DNA from: Dactylosporangium sp040605635
Lineage (GTDB): Bacteria; Actinomycetota; Actinomycetes; Mycobacteriales; Micromonosporaceae
Reading direction: 5' to 3'
Assembly: GCF_040605635.1 (NCBI RefSeq)
Contig: NZ_JBEXDG010000014.1
Span: 124,001-188,000, forward strand
DNA length: 64,000 bases
The position numbers were made by a program, and so were the translations under genes. The first letter of the stretch is position 1; the number at the start of each line of letters is the position of its first letter. This document shows, in pieces, positions 33,321 to 41,109 of the stretch. The notes under the pieces were generated by a model. That model saw only the letters and a program-made list of their open reading frames with translations. It did not search any database and was not told the origin of the DNA.

Positions 33321-34301
33321 ATGAAGATCGTCGTCACCGGTTCGATCGCGACTGACCACCTGATGCACTTCCCGGGCCGTTTCGCTGAGCAGCTCCTGCC
33401 CGACCAGCTGCACAAGGTCTCGCTGTCGTTCCTCGTCGACGACCTCACGGTGCGCCGCGGCGGGATCGCCCCCAACATCGCCTACGGCATGGCCCTGCTC
33501 GGCCTGAGGCCGATCCTCGTGGGTGCCGTCGGCGCCGACTTCGACGACTACCGCAGCTGGCTGACCCGGCACGGCGTCGACTGCGACTCGGTGTACGTGA
33601 GCGAGATCGCCCACACCGCCCGCTTCGTCTGCACCACCGACGACGACATGTGCCAGATCGCGTCGTTCTACGCGGGCGCGATGTCGGAGGCCCGCAACAT
33701 CGAGCTGTCCCCGGTCGGCACCCGCGTCGGCGGCATCGACCTGATCCTGGTCAGCGCCAACGACCCGGTCGCGATGGTCCGGCACACGGAGGAGGCGCGG
33801 GCGCTCGGCGTGCCGTTCGCCGCCGACTGCTCGCAGCAGCTGGCCCGCATGTCCGCCGACGAGATCCGCAAGCTGATCGACGGCGCGGCGTATCTGCTGA
33901 CCAACGACTACGAGAAGGAGCTCCTCGAGTCGAAGACGGGCCTGACGACCGAGTCGCTGCTGGACAAGGTCGGCGTCCTCGTCACCACCCTCGGCAAGGA
34001 CGGCGCCCTCATCCGGGGCCGCGACCTGCCCGCCGAGATCCACGTCCCGGTCGCGAAGGGGGTCGTCGCCAACGACCCGACCGGCATCGGCGACGGGTTC
34101 CGCGCCGGCTTCTTCGCCGCGCTGTCCTGGGGCCTCGGCCTGGAGCGGGCCGCGCAGGTCGGCTCGATGGTCGCCGCGCTGGTCCTGGAGACCGTCGGCC
34201 CGCAGGAGTACGAGATCCTGCCGGCCGAGTTCACGAAGCGCATCGCCGAGTCCTACGGCGACACCGCCGCCGACGAGATCCGCGCCCACCTGGCTGCCTG
34301 A
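33321..34301 (+). CDS. adoK: PfkB-family sugar kinase, adenosine kinase type
   Basis: A 326-residue kinase. Typical parts are VTGSIATDHLMHFPGRF at the N terminus, RRGGIAPNIAYGMALLG for substrate binding, and the C-terminal PfkB signature DPTGIGDGFRAGFFAAL with the catalytic Asp and anion hole. Its overall likeness and position (upstream of ctaC) match the unusual bacterial adenosine kinase AdoK/CbhK (Rv2202c) of mycobacteria. That enzyme is unrelated at close range to eukaryotic adenosine kinases. ATG 33321 follows GAGG at five bases. Adenosine specificity is inferred. Confidence 0.9.
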   Translation: MKIVVTGSIATDHLMHFPGRFAEQLLPDQLHKVSLSFLVDDLTVRRGGIAPNIAYGMALLGLRPILVGAVGADFDDYRSWLTRHGVDCDSVYVSEIAHTARFVCTTDDDMCQIASFYAGAMSEARNIELSPVGTRVGGIDLILVSANDPVAMVRHTEEARALGVPFAADCSQQLARMSADEIRKLIDGAAYLLTNDYEKELLESKTGLTTESLLDKVGVLVTTLGKDGALIRGRDLPAEIHVPVAKGVVANDPTGIGDGFRAGFFAALSWGLGLERAAQVGSMVAALVLETVGPQEYEILPAEFTKRIAESYGDTAADEIRAHLAA

Positions 34302-34345
34302 ACCATCCCTATCGGTGTAGTAGGAACGGGCGTACAGTTGCCGCT

Positions 34346-34744
34346 GTGACGATCGTGGTCGTGGCGCTGCTCGCCCTCGCCACCGTGGTCGGGCTCGTCT
34401 ACCGGGCCCGCTACGGCAAGCTCCGCGCGGCCGGGGGTGACCTGCCTGCGGGCCTGCTCAGCCCGGCCCGCGACACGGTCACGCTGCTGCACTTCTCGTC
34501 CGCGACGTGCGCGCCGTGCCGCCAGGTCCGCGCCGTCTGCGCCGACCTGGCCTCGGCCGTCGCCGGCGTCCGGCACGTCGAGCTCGACGCCGACGAGCAC
34601 CTCGACGCCGTGCGCGACCTCGGCATCTGGCGCCTGCCGACGCTGCTGGTCGTCGACCGCGGCGGCCACATCGCGCAACGCACCGTCGGCGTGCCCGACC
34701 GGGCCGCCCTGCGCGCCACCGTCACGGAGGTCCTGGCAGCGTGA
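34346..34744 (+). CDS. membrane-anchored thioredoxin-like protein
   Basis: A 132-residue protein with an N-terminal transmembrane anchor (residues 2-20) followed by a thioredoxin fold. The active site is Cys55-Ala-Pro-Cys58, a non-canonical variant of CGPC, and the cis-Pro is in WRLPTLLVV. The hydrophobic start with positive YRARYGKLR after it suggests the domain faces the cytoplasm. GTG 34346 has TACAGT (34333-34338) seven bases ahead and so is leaderless. Its stop overlaps the start of the DUF4395 gene (GTGA), making the two a coupled pair. It may handle thiols or persulfides with its neighbours. Confidence 0.85.
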   Translation: MTIVVVALLALATVVGLVYRARYGKLRAAGGDLPAGLLSPARDTVTLLHFSSATCAPCRQVRAVCADLASAVAGVRHVELDADEHLDAVRDLGIWRLPTLLVVDRGGHIAQRTVGVPDRAALRATVTEVLAA

Positions 34745-35148
34745 GTCTCGATCCCCGCGGCCCCCGGTTCTCGGCCGGCATCACCGCGATCGTCTTCGTC
34801 GTCGTCCTGCTCACCGGCAACGGCTGGCTCGCCCTCGCCCAGGCGGTGATCTTCGCCATCGGCGCGTACGACCCGCGGCTGACCCCGTACGGACTGCTCT
34901 ACCGCTACCTCGTCGCGCCGCGCCTGGCGCCGCCGACCGAGCGGGAGGACGGCGCCCCGGTCCGCTTCGCCCAGGCCGTCGGCCTGCTCTTCGCGGTGCT
35001 CACCGTGATCGGCTACCTCGCCGGTCCGGCGGCGCTCGGCATCGTGGGCGCGTCGTTCGCCCTGGTCGCCGCGTTCCTGAACGCGGTTTTCGGCCTCTGC
35101 CTCGGCTGTGAGGCCTACCTGCTGATCAAGCGCATGCGTCCCGCGTGA
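34741..35148 (+). CDS. DUF4395 membrane protein
   Basis: A 135-residue protein of the DUF4395 family with about four transmembrane helices (residues 13-25, 30-40, 75-95 and 100-118). The conserved end is FGLCLGCEAYLL, placing a CxxC pair at the membrane face. It is translationally coupled to the thioredoxin through GTGA. Members often sit beside thioredoxin or sulfurtransferase genes, so a membrane thiol-relay role is plausible but unproven. Confidence 0.85.
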   Translation: MSLDPRGPRFSAGITAIVFVVVLLTGNGWLALAQAVIFAIGAYDPRLTPYGLLYRYLVAPRLAPPTEREDGAPVRFAQAVGLLFAVLTVIGYLAGPAALGIVGASFALVAAFLNAVFGLCLGCEAYLLIKRMRPA

Positions 35149-35269
35149 CAGTCACGGATCGATCGGGTGCCGGTGTCACGTTCCGCTTTCTCTGACCCTA
35201 CCCCGAGCACACTAATCGATCTTCGAAGCGGCTACCATCCGTAGTGTCCGCTGCCAGTAGCCCGCGCGA

Positions 35270-35479
35270 TCAGCATACTTCGACGGTATGACGGTCGCCG
35301 TCGGTGGCGATGAAGGTGTGACCGCGCATCCGGCACCAGGCGGGGATGTCGACGGCCGCCGCCGGGTCGTCGGCGAGGACCGCGATGCGGGTGCCCGGCG
35401 GAGACGTCGCGGCGAGTTTCGCCAGCATGATGACCGGCAGGGGACAGCGCTTCCCGAGCGCATCGACGACCAGGCTCAC
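35270..35479 (-). CDS. TusA-like sulfur carrier
   Basis: A 69-residue protein of the TusA/SirA/YedF family. The sulfur-accepting Cys12 is in GKRCPLPVI, the family's CPxP motif, followed by ATDGDRHTVEVC at the end. It is encoded directly after the cysteine desulfurase with a GTGA overlap (35479-35476), so it is the probable persulfide acceptor of that enzyme. Downstream use could be tRNA thiolation, molybdopterin or another cofactor. Nothing in the sequence decides this. Confidence 0.85.
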   Translation of the reverse strand: MSLVVDALGKRCPLPVIMLAKLAATSPPGTRIAVLADDPAAAVDIPAWCRMRGHTFIATDGDRHTVEVC

Positions 35480-36555
35480 ATGCCCACCTCGGCCCGCACG
35501 TCGGCGACCAGGCCCGGCAGCACCGCGAGGAACCGCCGGACGTCCTCGGTGGACACTCCACTGTGCAGGGACACCCGGACGTTGCCGTGGGTGAGGACGC
35601 CCATCGCGGCCAGGACGTGCGAGGGCCGCAGCGTGTCACTGGTGCAGGCGGAGCCGGACGACACCGCGAAACCCGCCCTGTCCAGGGCGTGCAGCAGGAC
35701 CTCGCCGTCGACGTAGAGGCAGGAGAACGTGACGATGTGGGGGAGCCGCCGCTCGGGCTCGCCGACGACCTCGACGTCCGGCACGGTCGCGGCGACCGTG
35801 GCGCGGATCTCCTCGACGAGCGCGCTCAGCCGGGCCGACTCCGCCGCCGCCTCCGCGTGCACCGCGCGCAGCGAGGCGGCGGCCGCGAGGATGGCCGGCA
35901 CGTCCGTCGCCGGCTCCCAGGGCGGCTCCCAGCGGGTGCCCTTGCGCACGGCGAGGACGCCGACGCCGGCCGGGCCGCCCCACTTGCGGGCGCTGCCGGT
36001 CAGCAGGGACCAGCCGCCGGGCACCGGCGTGCGGCCGATCGACTGCGCGGCGTCGACCAGCAGCGGCACAGCCGCCGCCGACGCCAGCTGAGCGGCCTCG
36101 GCGACGGGTTGCACCGTCCCCACCTCATGATTCGCGCTCTGCACGGCGGCCAGGGCCACTTCCGGCGAATGCAGCGCCGTCCGCAGGGCGTCGAGGTCGA
36201 CCAGGCCGGTCAGCGACACCGGCACCGCGACCGCGTCGTCGCCGGCGGCCTTGATGACGGCGGAGTGCTCGACCGCGCTGTGCACTACGCGCCGGCGGCC
36301 CCGGGCCCTCCTGACGCCGGCGATCGCGCCGCGGACCGCGTCGGTGCCGCCGGCGGTGAAGTGCAGCTCGTCGGGGCGGACGCCGAGCACCTCGGCGACC
36401 GTCGCCCGGGCGGCGTCCAGCAGCTGACGGGACCGGCGGGCGGGGGTGTAGAGCTTGCCGGGATCGGCCCAGCCGTCGTCCAGCGCGGCCAGAAATGCTT
36501 GCCGCGCAACGGGATGCGGCGGCATCGCGGTGGCGGCGTCGAAGTAGACACCCAC
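35476..36555 (-). CDS. cysteine desulfurase (class V aminotransferase)
   Basis: A 359-residue PLP enzyme making protein persulfide from cysteine. It starts VGVYFDAATAMPPHPVA. The His of VHSAVEHSAVI stacks on PLP, Asp is in LLVDAAQSIG, the Schiff-base Lys is in TGSARKWGGPAGVG (an Arg replaces the usual His before Lys), and the catalytic Cys is in SSGSACTSD. Short, IscS/NifS-like. GTG 36555 has the hexamer TACCGT seven bases ahead. An open frame to 37023 runs into the divergent ctaC and is rejected. The partner is the coupled TusA-like gene. No isc or suf scaffold is adjacent. Confidence 0.92.
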   Translation of the reverse strand: MGVYFDAATAMPPHPVARQAFLAALDDGWADPGKLYTPARRSRQLLDAARATVAEVLGVRPDELHFTAGGTDAVRGAIAGVRRARGRRRVVHSAVEHSAVIKAAGDDAVAVPVSLTGLVDLDALRTALHSPEVALAAVQSANHEVGTVQPVAEAAQLASAAAVPLLVDAAQSIGRTPVPGGWSLLTGSARKWGGPAGVGVLAVRKGTRWEPPWEPATDVPAILAAAASLRAVHAEAAAESARLSALVEEIRATVAATVPDVEVVGEPERRLPHIVTFSCLYVDGEVLLHALDRAGFAVSSGSACTSDTLRPSHVLAAMGVLTHGNVRVSLHSGVSTEDVRRFLAVLPGLVADVRAEVGM

Positions 36556-36700
36556 CCGCGCAACGGTATCGCGGGCCGGACACGACCACCCCAAGCCGGG
36601 CGGACCGCGCATGGTCGAGTACGCTCGCCAGCGTTGGTGAGGCTTGCCGCGCGACGACCCGGAGACGGGCCGCGCGGCGCTGCTAAGGAGGCAGGAGCAG

Positions 36701-37579
36701 GTGGTCTCAAGAGGTTTGAGCCCCGCGCGCGCCGTCGGGCTCGCCGTCTCGGCCGTCGCGGTGACGACCCTGCTCGCCGGGTGTTCCGTCGACGACGCGT
36801 TCGCCGGGTTCGGCTGGCCGAAGGGCATCACCCAGCAGGGCGACCGCATGTATGACCTGTGGATCGGGTCCGTCGTCGCGGCGCTCGTCGTCGGCGTCTT
36901 CGTCTGGGGCCTGATCTTCTGGTGCGTCGTGCGGTATCGCAAGCGCGGCGACGAACTGCCGCCGCAGACGCGGTACAACATGCCGTTCGAGATCCTGTAC
37001 ACGGTCGCGCCGTTCGTGATCATCGCCGTGTTGTTCTTCTACACCGCGATCATCCAGACCGACGTCGACCGGCTCTCCAAGAACCCGGACGTCAACGTCG
37101 AGGTCATCGCCTCGAAGTGGAACTGGCAGTTCGTCTACAGCGACACCAAGGGCCCGGACGGCAAGCCGATCACGACGGTCGGCGCCGACGACTACATCCC
37201 GGTCCTGGTGCTGCCGGCGGGCAAGTCGGTGCAGTTCAAGGAGACCTCGCGGGACGTCATCCACTCGTTCTGGGTGCCGGACATCCTGTTCAAGCGGGAC
37301 GTCATCCCCGGTGTCGAGAACAGGTTCGAGATCAACCTCAAGGACAGTGCCGCCGGCGCCTACGTCGGCCGGTGCGCGGAGCTGTGCGGCACCTACCACT
37401 CGATGATGAACTTCGAGCTGCGGGTCGTCTCGGCGGACCAGTACCAGCAGTATCTGGGCCTGCGCGGCGCGGGCAAGAGCACCCCGGAGGCCCTCGCGCA
37501 GCTGGGCTTCCCGAACCAGGGGTACGCGACGACGACGCATCCGTTCGACACCGACCGCACCAAGCGGTCCTCGAGCTGA
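36701..37579 (+). CDS. ctaC: cytochrome c oxidase subunit II
   Basis: A 292-residue lipoprotein-type subunit II of the aa3 oxidase. The signal peptide ends in the lipobox LLAGC (Cys28), two transmembrane helices follow (about 55-75 and 100-120), then the cupredoxin domain. The CuA ligands are in GRCAELCGTYHSMM together with the earlier His of DVIHSFWVPD. GTG 36701 follows AAGGAGG at about ten bases. ctaF follows after 16 bases. The subunit I gene ctaD, which sits between these two in some actinobacteria, is absent here. Confidence 0.95.
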   Translation: MVSRGLSPARAVGLAVSAVAVTTLLAGCSVDDAFAGFGWPKGITQQGDRMYDLWIGSVVAALVVGVFVWGLIFWCVVRYRKRGDELPPQTRYNMPFEILYTVAPFVIIAVLFFYTAIIQTDVDRLSKNPDVNVEVIASKWNWQFVYSDTKGPDGKPITTVGADDYIPVLVLPAGKSVQFKETSRDVIHSFWVPDILFKRDVIPGVENRFEINLKDSAAGAYVGRCAELCGTYHSMMNFELRVVSADQYQQYLGLRGAGKSTPEALAQLGFPNQGYATTTHPFDTDRTKRSSS

Positions 37580-37595
37580 GAAAGGGCGCACGGCG

Positions 37596-38039
37596 ATGAA
37601 GTCAGAAGGACGTTTGTTCTTCGTGCTCGCGTTGTTCGTGTTCGCGATGGCCGCGCTCTACGGCTGGTGGACCAACGTCGCGCCGCACGAGCAGACCGGG
37701 CACCGGGGTGTGGAGTGGATCGGCGTGGTCGCGCTGATCCTGTCGGGCCTGCTGCTCACCATGATCGGCAGCGCGCTGTGGCTGATCTCGCGCCGTATCG
37801 AGCCGCGTCCCGAGGACCGGCCCGAAGCGGAGATCTACGAGGGCGCCGGCGACCTGGGCTTCTTCAGCCCGGGCAGCTACTGGCCGGTCGGCATCGCGCT
37901 CGCCGCGGCGACGGCCAGCCTGGGCCTCGCCTTCGACCAGTGGTGGCTGGTGGCGGTCGGGCTGATCTCGGTCATCATCGCCACCTGCGGCCTGATGTTC
38001 GAGTACTACACCGGCACGCGGCGCGGCGCCGAGCACTGA
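37596..38039 (+). CDS. ctaF: cytochrome c oxidase subunit IV, actinobacterial type
   Basis: A 147-residue four-helix membrane protein of the actinobacterial subunit IV family (CtaF), a structural subunit of the bc1-aa3 supercomplex. It begins KSEGRLFFVLALFVFAMAALYGWW, has the conserved RPEDRPEAEIYEGAGDLGFFSPGS loop between helix pairs, and ends TGTRRGAEH. Transcribed with ctaC and closed by a strong terminator. Confidence 0.93.
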   Translation: MKSEGRLFFVLALFVFAMAALYGWWTNVAPHEQTGHRGVEWIGVVALILSGLLLTMIGSALWLISRRIEPRPEDRPEAEIYEGAGDLGFFSPGSYWPVGIALAAATASLGLAFDQWWLVAVGLISVIIATCGLMFEYYTGTRRGAEH

Positions 38040-38047
38040 GTCCCACG

Positions 38048-38081
38048 AAAAGGGGGGCCTCCACGGAGGCCCCCCTTTTTT
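38048..38081 (+). terminator. strong intrinsic terminator after ctaF
   Basis: A ten-base perfect stem GGGGGGCCTC/GAGGCCCCCC with a four-base loop, four A before and six T after. It is a textbook Rho-independent terminator. The flanking A and T runs let it serve the convergent phospholipase gene as well. Confidence 0.93.
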
Positions 38082-38086
38082 GTGTG

Positions 38087-38623
38087 CTAGCGGGCCTGTG
38101 CGGCCGCCACCTCCGCGCGCTGCTTGATGTCGGCGGCGCGCTGCAGGTCGGCGGCGCTGACCGACGCGAGGCTGCCGAACGCCGAGACGGCCTGGTAGTA
38201 CGTCCACGCCAGGCTGGTGCAGGCGGGCCGGACGACGGCGTTGTACGTGGCGCACTTCGCCTTCAGGTCGAAGTAGAAGGCACTGTCGATGCGGGACTTG
38301 TTGGCCGGGAACTGCCCGACCGCCTTGTAGTTGCGGTACCCGAAGTCGTGCCGCTGGCACGACAGCCGGAAGTCGAAGCCGAGCGGCTGGTCGGGGCTGG
38401 TCGAGCAGTAGTCGGTGGACCAGTCGAAGGCGTAGGAGGCCCAGGCTGCCTGGTTCTGGCGGGCGGCGTTCCAGGTGTTGTAGCTCCCGGCGGTCGGCTG
38501 CGACCAGGTGGACATGACGGCCAGCTTCTCGTTGATGCCGGCCGCGGCGGCGGGGGATGCGGGGGTGACGATGCCGGCCAGCGCAAGGGTGAGCGCAAGG
38601 ACGGCGGCGCGCCGGAGATTCAT
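38087..38623 (-). CDS. secreted prokaryotic phospholipase A2
   Basis: A 178-residue exported enzyme of the actinobacterial phospholipase A2 family. A signal peptide of about 28 residues ends PAAAA. The catalytic His92-Asp93 pair is in CQRHDFGYRNYK, and cysteines at 73 and 89 plus two later ones suit two disulfides. It hydrolyses the sn-2 ester of phospholipids, probably outside the cell. ATG 38623 follows GGAGAATC; the ATG at 38641 is an in-frame alternative without a site. Not part of the Mycobacterium-like backbone. Confidence 0.88.
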   Translation of the reverse strand: MNLRRAAVLALTLALAGIVTPASPAAAAGINEKLAVMSTWSQPTAGSYNTWNAARQNQAAWASYAFDWSTDYCSTSPDQPLGFDFRLSCQRHDFGYRNYKAVGQFPANKSRIDSAFYFDLKAKCATYNAVVRPACTSLAWTYYQAVSAFGSLASVSAADLQRAADIKQRAEVAAAQAR

Positions 38624-38700
38624 GGACAGATTCTCCAGCATCGATGTGTACCCGCACGGAACTTGCGCCGAACGGTCGGCACCGAGAGCTGAACGGTCGT

Positions 38701-38895
38701 TCAGGCCGCTTTCCGGCGTCCCTGCTGGAGCGTGACCCTCGACCGGCGGTCCATCAGCAGGATGACCGGCGCGACCACGATCGCCGCGCCGCAGGCCGTG
38801 CAGGCCCGGTCGGGGCAGGTCGCCCGCGGGTGGTCCGAACGGGCCGGCCGCTCGAAGTTCCGCTGCCGGGCACAGGTGTCGCAGTGCAGCTCCAT
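38701..38895 (-). CDS. small Cys-rich (zinc-ribbon-like) protein
   Basis: A 64-residue protein with five cysteines, MELHCDTCARQR then TCPDRACTACG, arranged CxxC...CxxxxCxxC as in short zinc ribbons. A hydrophobic stretch AAIVVAPVILLM and a basic tail follow. Homology is not recognised. The start is uncertain: ATG 38895, GTG 38907 and a longer frame to 38970 are open, and none has a convincing ribosome site. It follows an unknown secreted-protein gene on the same strand. Confidence 0.5.
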   Translation of the reverse strand: MELHCDTCARQRNFERPARSDHPRATCPDRACTACGAAIVVAPVILLMDRRSRVTLQQGRRKAA

Positions 38896-38953
38896 GCCCG
38901 TCACGCTGCCACCGGCGGCCCTTGCGTCCGGGCAGGGCCGGCGGCGTGTCGGA

Positions 38954-39754
38954 TCACTTTTCGGTACCACTCGGCCCGGGGTTCGGGCTCGGGGTGCGCG
39001 CCGCCGGTCTGCCGCTCGCCGCGGCCGTCGCCTTCGGTTTCGCTCCCGGCGGCAGGAACGCCTCGTCGCTGACGCTCGGGGTCGTGTACTGCAACGTCAG
39101 CTGCGTGTACCTCCCGGCGTCCGTGGTGCCGTCGAAGTACGCCAGCAGCCCCGCCGGGTTGACGCACGCGGTCTCCGTGCGGATCCCCTTCGCGGTCACC
39201 GACACGCACTGGGCGTCGCCCCGCTTGGAGGTCCCGGTCCGCACGTCCTGACCCTGCGCGATCGTCGCCAGCCTGCCCATCGCCGCCTCGGGGGCCATGA
39301 ACTCGCCCCCGAACGCGTCGCTGATCGCCTTCGCCTGGGTGGGGGACAGCGTGTCCGCCCCTGGGCCCTCGTCGCACTGAGCGACCGGCTGAGGGCTCTT
39401 CCTGGCCTTCGGTGACGGGGACGGCGTCACGGTCCTGCAGTGATACGTGCCGTCCGGCGTCGAGATGAACGTGACACCCGCCCCGCGGTACGCCCTGCGC
39501 GGCATCGACTGCGACACCACGACGTTGACCCCGCCGGCGGTCTGGTACTGGATCGTCGCGTCCGTCTGCAGGCCGAGCACCAGCCGCGACGCGAGACTGT
39601 CGACGAGCTCCAGGGCGGGGTTGGCGGCCTCCGCCTGCTCCTTGACCGGCGCGCCGCACGACTTCGCCATCATGCCGGCGAAGCCGAGCGTCAGCGCCCC
39701 GGCGACAACCGCCGAAAGCAGCGCCTTCTTCTGGGAATTAGGAGTGTTGGCCAC
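38954..39754 (-). CDS. unrecognised exported or membrane-anchored protein
   Basis: A 266-residue protein of unknown family. One N-terminal hydrophobic segment (about 10-30: KKALLSAVVAGALTLGFAGMM) is followed by a Cys and a soluble region. The latter has a Pro/Ser/Lys linker (TPSPSPKARKSPQPVAQ) with flanking cysteines that could pair, a middle part QDVRTGTSKRGDAQCVSVT, and a low-complexity Pro/Ser tail ending PNPGPSGTEK. No lipobox or catalytic motif is visible. The GTG at 39754 is the only start close to the hydrophobic segment. It is probably a surface protein. Confidence 0.7.
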   Translation of the reverse strand: MANTPNSQKKALLSAVVAGALTLGFAGMMAKSCGAPVKEQAEAANPALELVDSLASRLVLGLQTDATIQYQTAGGVNVVVSQSMPRRAYRGAGVTFISTPDGTYHCRTVTPSPSPKARKSPQPVAQCDEGPGADTLSPTQAKAISDAFGGEFMAPEAAMGRLATIAQGQDVRTGTSKRGDAQCVSVTAKGIRTETACVNPAGLLAYFDGTTDAGRYTQLTLQYTTPSVSDEAFLPPGAKPKATAAASGRPAARTPSPNPGPSGTEK

Positions 39755-40066
39755 GCATCGTCAACGCCGACCGCCACCGATGGGTCACGCTGTTACCCGC
39801 TGTTACCCGCCTGTCGCCTTCGGCGAAAGCTCGCCGCCCCACCGCTTCGCGGCGGGTCCCGCCGGGGGGATTCTCACCCCCGGAGCCCCCCAATGCGCCG
39901 CTCCGCGACGCACTGCCGGCTTGCGCGGCAGCCTCACACGCATGCGCGTGGCATCACCGTGCCTCCGTCCGCGCTTCCATGATCCGGAAGAGTCTTGGTC
40001 GCCAGGGCGACAAAATCTCTACCGGATCATGAGTTACACCGACCAGCCGCCGGACGGCCCGGCCGG
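39755..40066. other. 312-bp intergenic region with structured elements
   Basis: No gene seen. It contains a direct repeat of GCTGTTACCC (about 39789-39809), several short GC-rich hairpins (CGCCTTCGGCG, GGGGGATTCTCACCCCC, ACGCATGCGCGT), and then the nested inverted repeat at 39979-40030. The density of hairpins suggests a dispersed repeat or a structured RNA. No known RNA family is recognised. Confidence 0.6.
39979..40030. repeat. nested inverted repeat, copy A
   Basis: Outer arms ATGATCCGGAAGAG (39979-39992) and CTCTACCGGATCAT (40017-40030) pair with one mismatch. They enclose the inner palindrome GTCGCCAGGGCGAC (39998-40011). The same outer and inner sequences recur at 46884-46941 with the inner part inverted. 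It lies beyond the end of trpD (minus strand), so it could terminate trpD, but there is no T tract. Confidence 0.8.
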
Positions 40067-41107
40067 TTACGGTTTGAAGGCGGACCAGCGGGCGACGAGG
40101 TCTGTCGCCGCGCCTGAGTCGACCGCGGCGGCGGCGCGGGCGATGCCCGCTCGCAGCTGCGCGGGCAGGTCGGTGGACAGGCCGTCGCGGGCGGCGATCG
40201 CCGCGGCCGCGTTCAGCAGCACGGCGTCGCGGACCGGGCCGGTCTCGCCGGCGAACATGCGGTGCGCCACAGCCACGTTGTGGGCAGGGTCACCGCCGCG
40301 CAGGTCGCCCGGGGCGGACCGGGGCAGGCCGAGGTCGACGGAGTCCAGGACCGACTCGGTGACCGTGCCGCCGCTGACCGCCCACACCCTGGTCGGCGCG
40401 CCGGTCGTGAACTCGTCCAGCCCGTCCTCACCTCGGACGAGCAGGACGGAGAAGCCGCGCCCCGCCAGTACCGACGCCATCACCGAAGCCATGCGGGTGT
40501 CGAAGCATCCGACGGTCGCGGCGGTCGGCTGGGCCGGGTTGGTCAGCGGGCCGAGGAAGTTGAAGACCGTGGGCACGCCCATCTCGCGGCGGGTGGCGGA
40601 GGCGTGGCGCATGCCGGGGTGGAAGCGGGCCGCGAAGCAGAAGCCGATCCCGACCTCGGCGACGCAGCGGGCGACCTCGTTCGGGCCCAGGTCGATGGTG
40701 ACCCCGAGGGCTTCGAGCAGGTCGGCGGCGCCGGTGGAGGAGGAGGCGGCGCGGTTGCCGTGCTTCACGACCGGCACGCCCGCGGCGGCGGTGACGACGG
40801 CGGCCATGGTCGAGATGTTGACGGTGTTGGCGCGGTCGCCGCCGGTGCCGACGATGTCGACGGCGGCGTCGCGCTGCGCGGCGGTCAGCGGGACCTTCGG
40901 CGCGATGGACAGCATCATCTCGGCGACGCCGGCCACCTCGGTGATCGTCTCACCCTTGGCGCGCAGCGCGACGACGAACGCGGCGATCTGGCTCGGGGTG
41001 GCCGAGCCGGCCATCACCTCGCCCATCGCCCAGCCGGCGTCGTCCAGCGACAGGTCCTCGCCCCGGAGCAGGGCGTTGAGCAGCTGGGGCCAGGTCCGCT
41101 CGCCCAT
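40067..41107 (-). CDS. trpD: anthranilate phosphoribosyltransferase
   Basis: A 346-residue enzyme joining anthranilate to PRPP in tryptophan synthesis. The PRPP loop is VDIVGTGGDRANTVNIST, then KHGNRAASSSTGAADLLEALG and FNFLGPLTNPAQP. Length and motifs are normal. ATG 41107 is only two bases after the stop of the receiver-like gene, in one operon with it and ctaG. Other trp genes are absent. The same isolated trpD beside the cytochrome genes occurs in M. tuberculosis (Rv2192c). Confidence 0.95.
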   Translation of the reverse strand: MGERTWPQLLNALLRGEDLSLDDAGWAMGEVMAGSATPSQIAAFVVALRAKGETITEVAGVAEMMLSIAPKVPLTAAQRDAAVDIVGTGGDRANTVNISTMAAVVTAAAGVPVVKHGNRAASSSTGAADLLEALGVTIDLGPNEVARCVAEVGIGFCFAARFHPGMRHASATRREMGVPTVFNFLGPLTNPAQPTAATVGCFDTRMASVMASVLAGRGFSVLLVRGEDGLDEFTTGAPTRVWAVSGGTVTESVLDSVDLGLPRSAPGDLRGGDPAHNVAVAHRMFAGETGPVRDAVLLNAAAAIAARDGLSTDLPAQLRAGIARAAAAVDSGAATDLVARWSAFKP

Positions 41108-41109
41108 GC

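Noticed and set aside
36556..37023. N-terminal extension of the cysteine desulfurase to 37023
   Set aside because: The extension lies antisense to ctaC and is Thr/Pro/Ser-rich. The family N terminus begins at GTG 36555 next to a -10-like hexamer.
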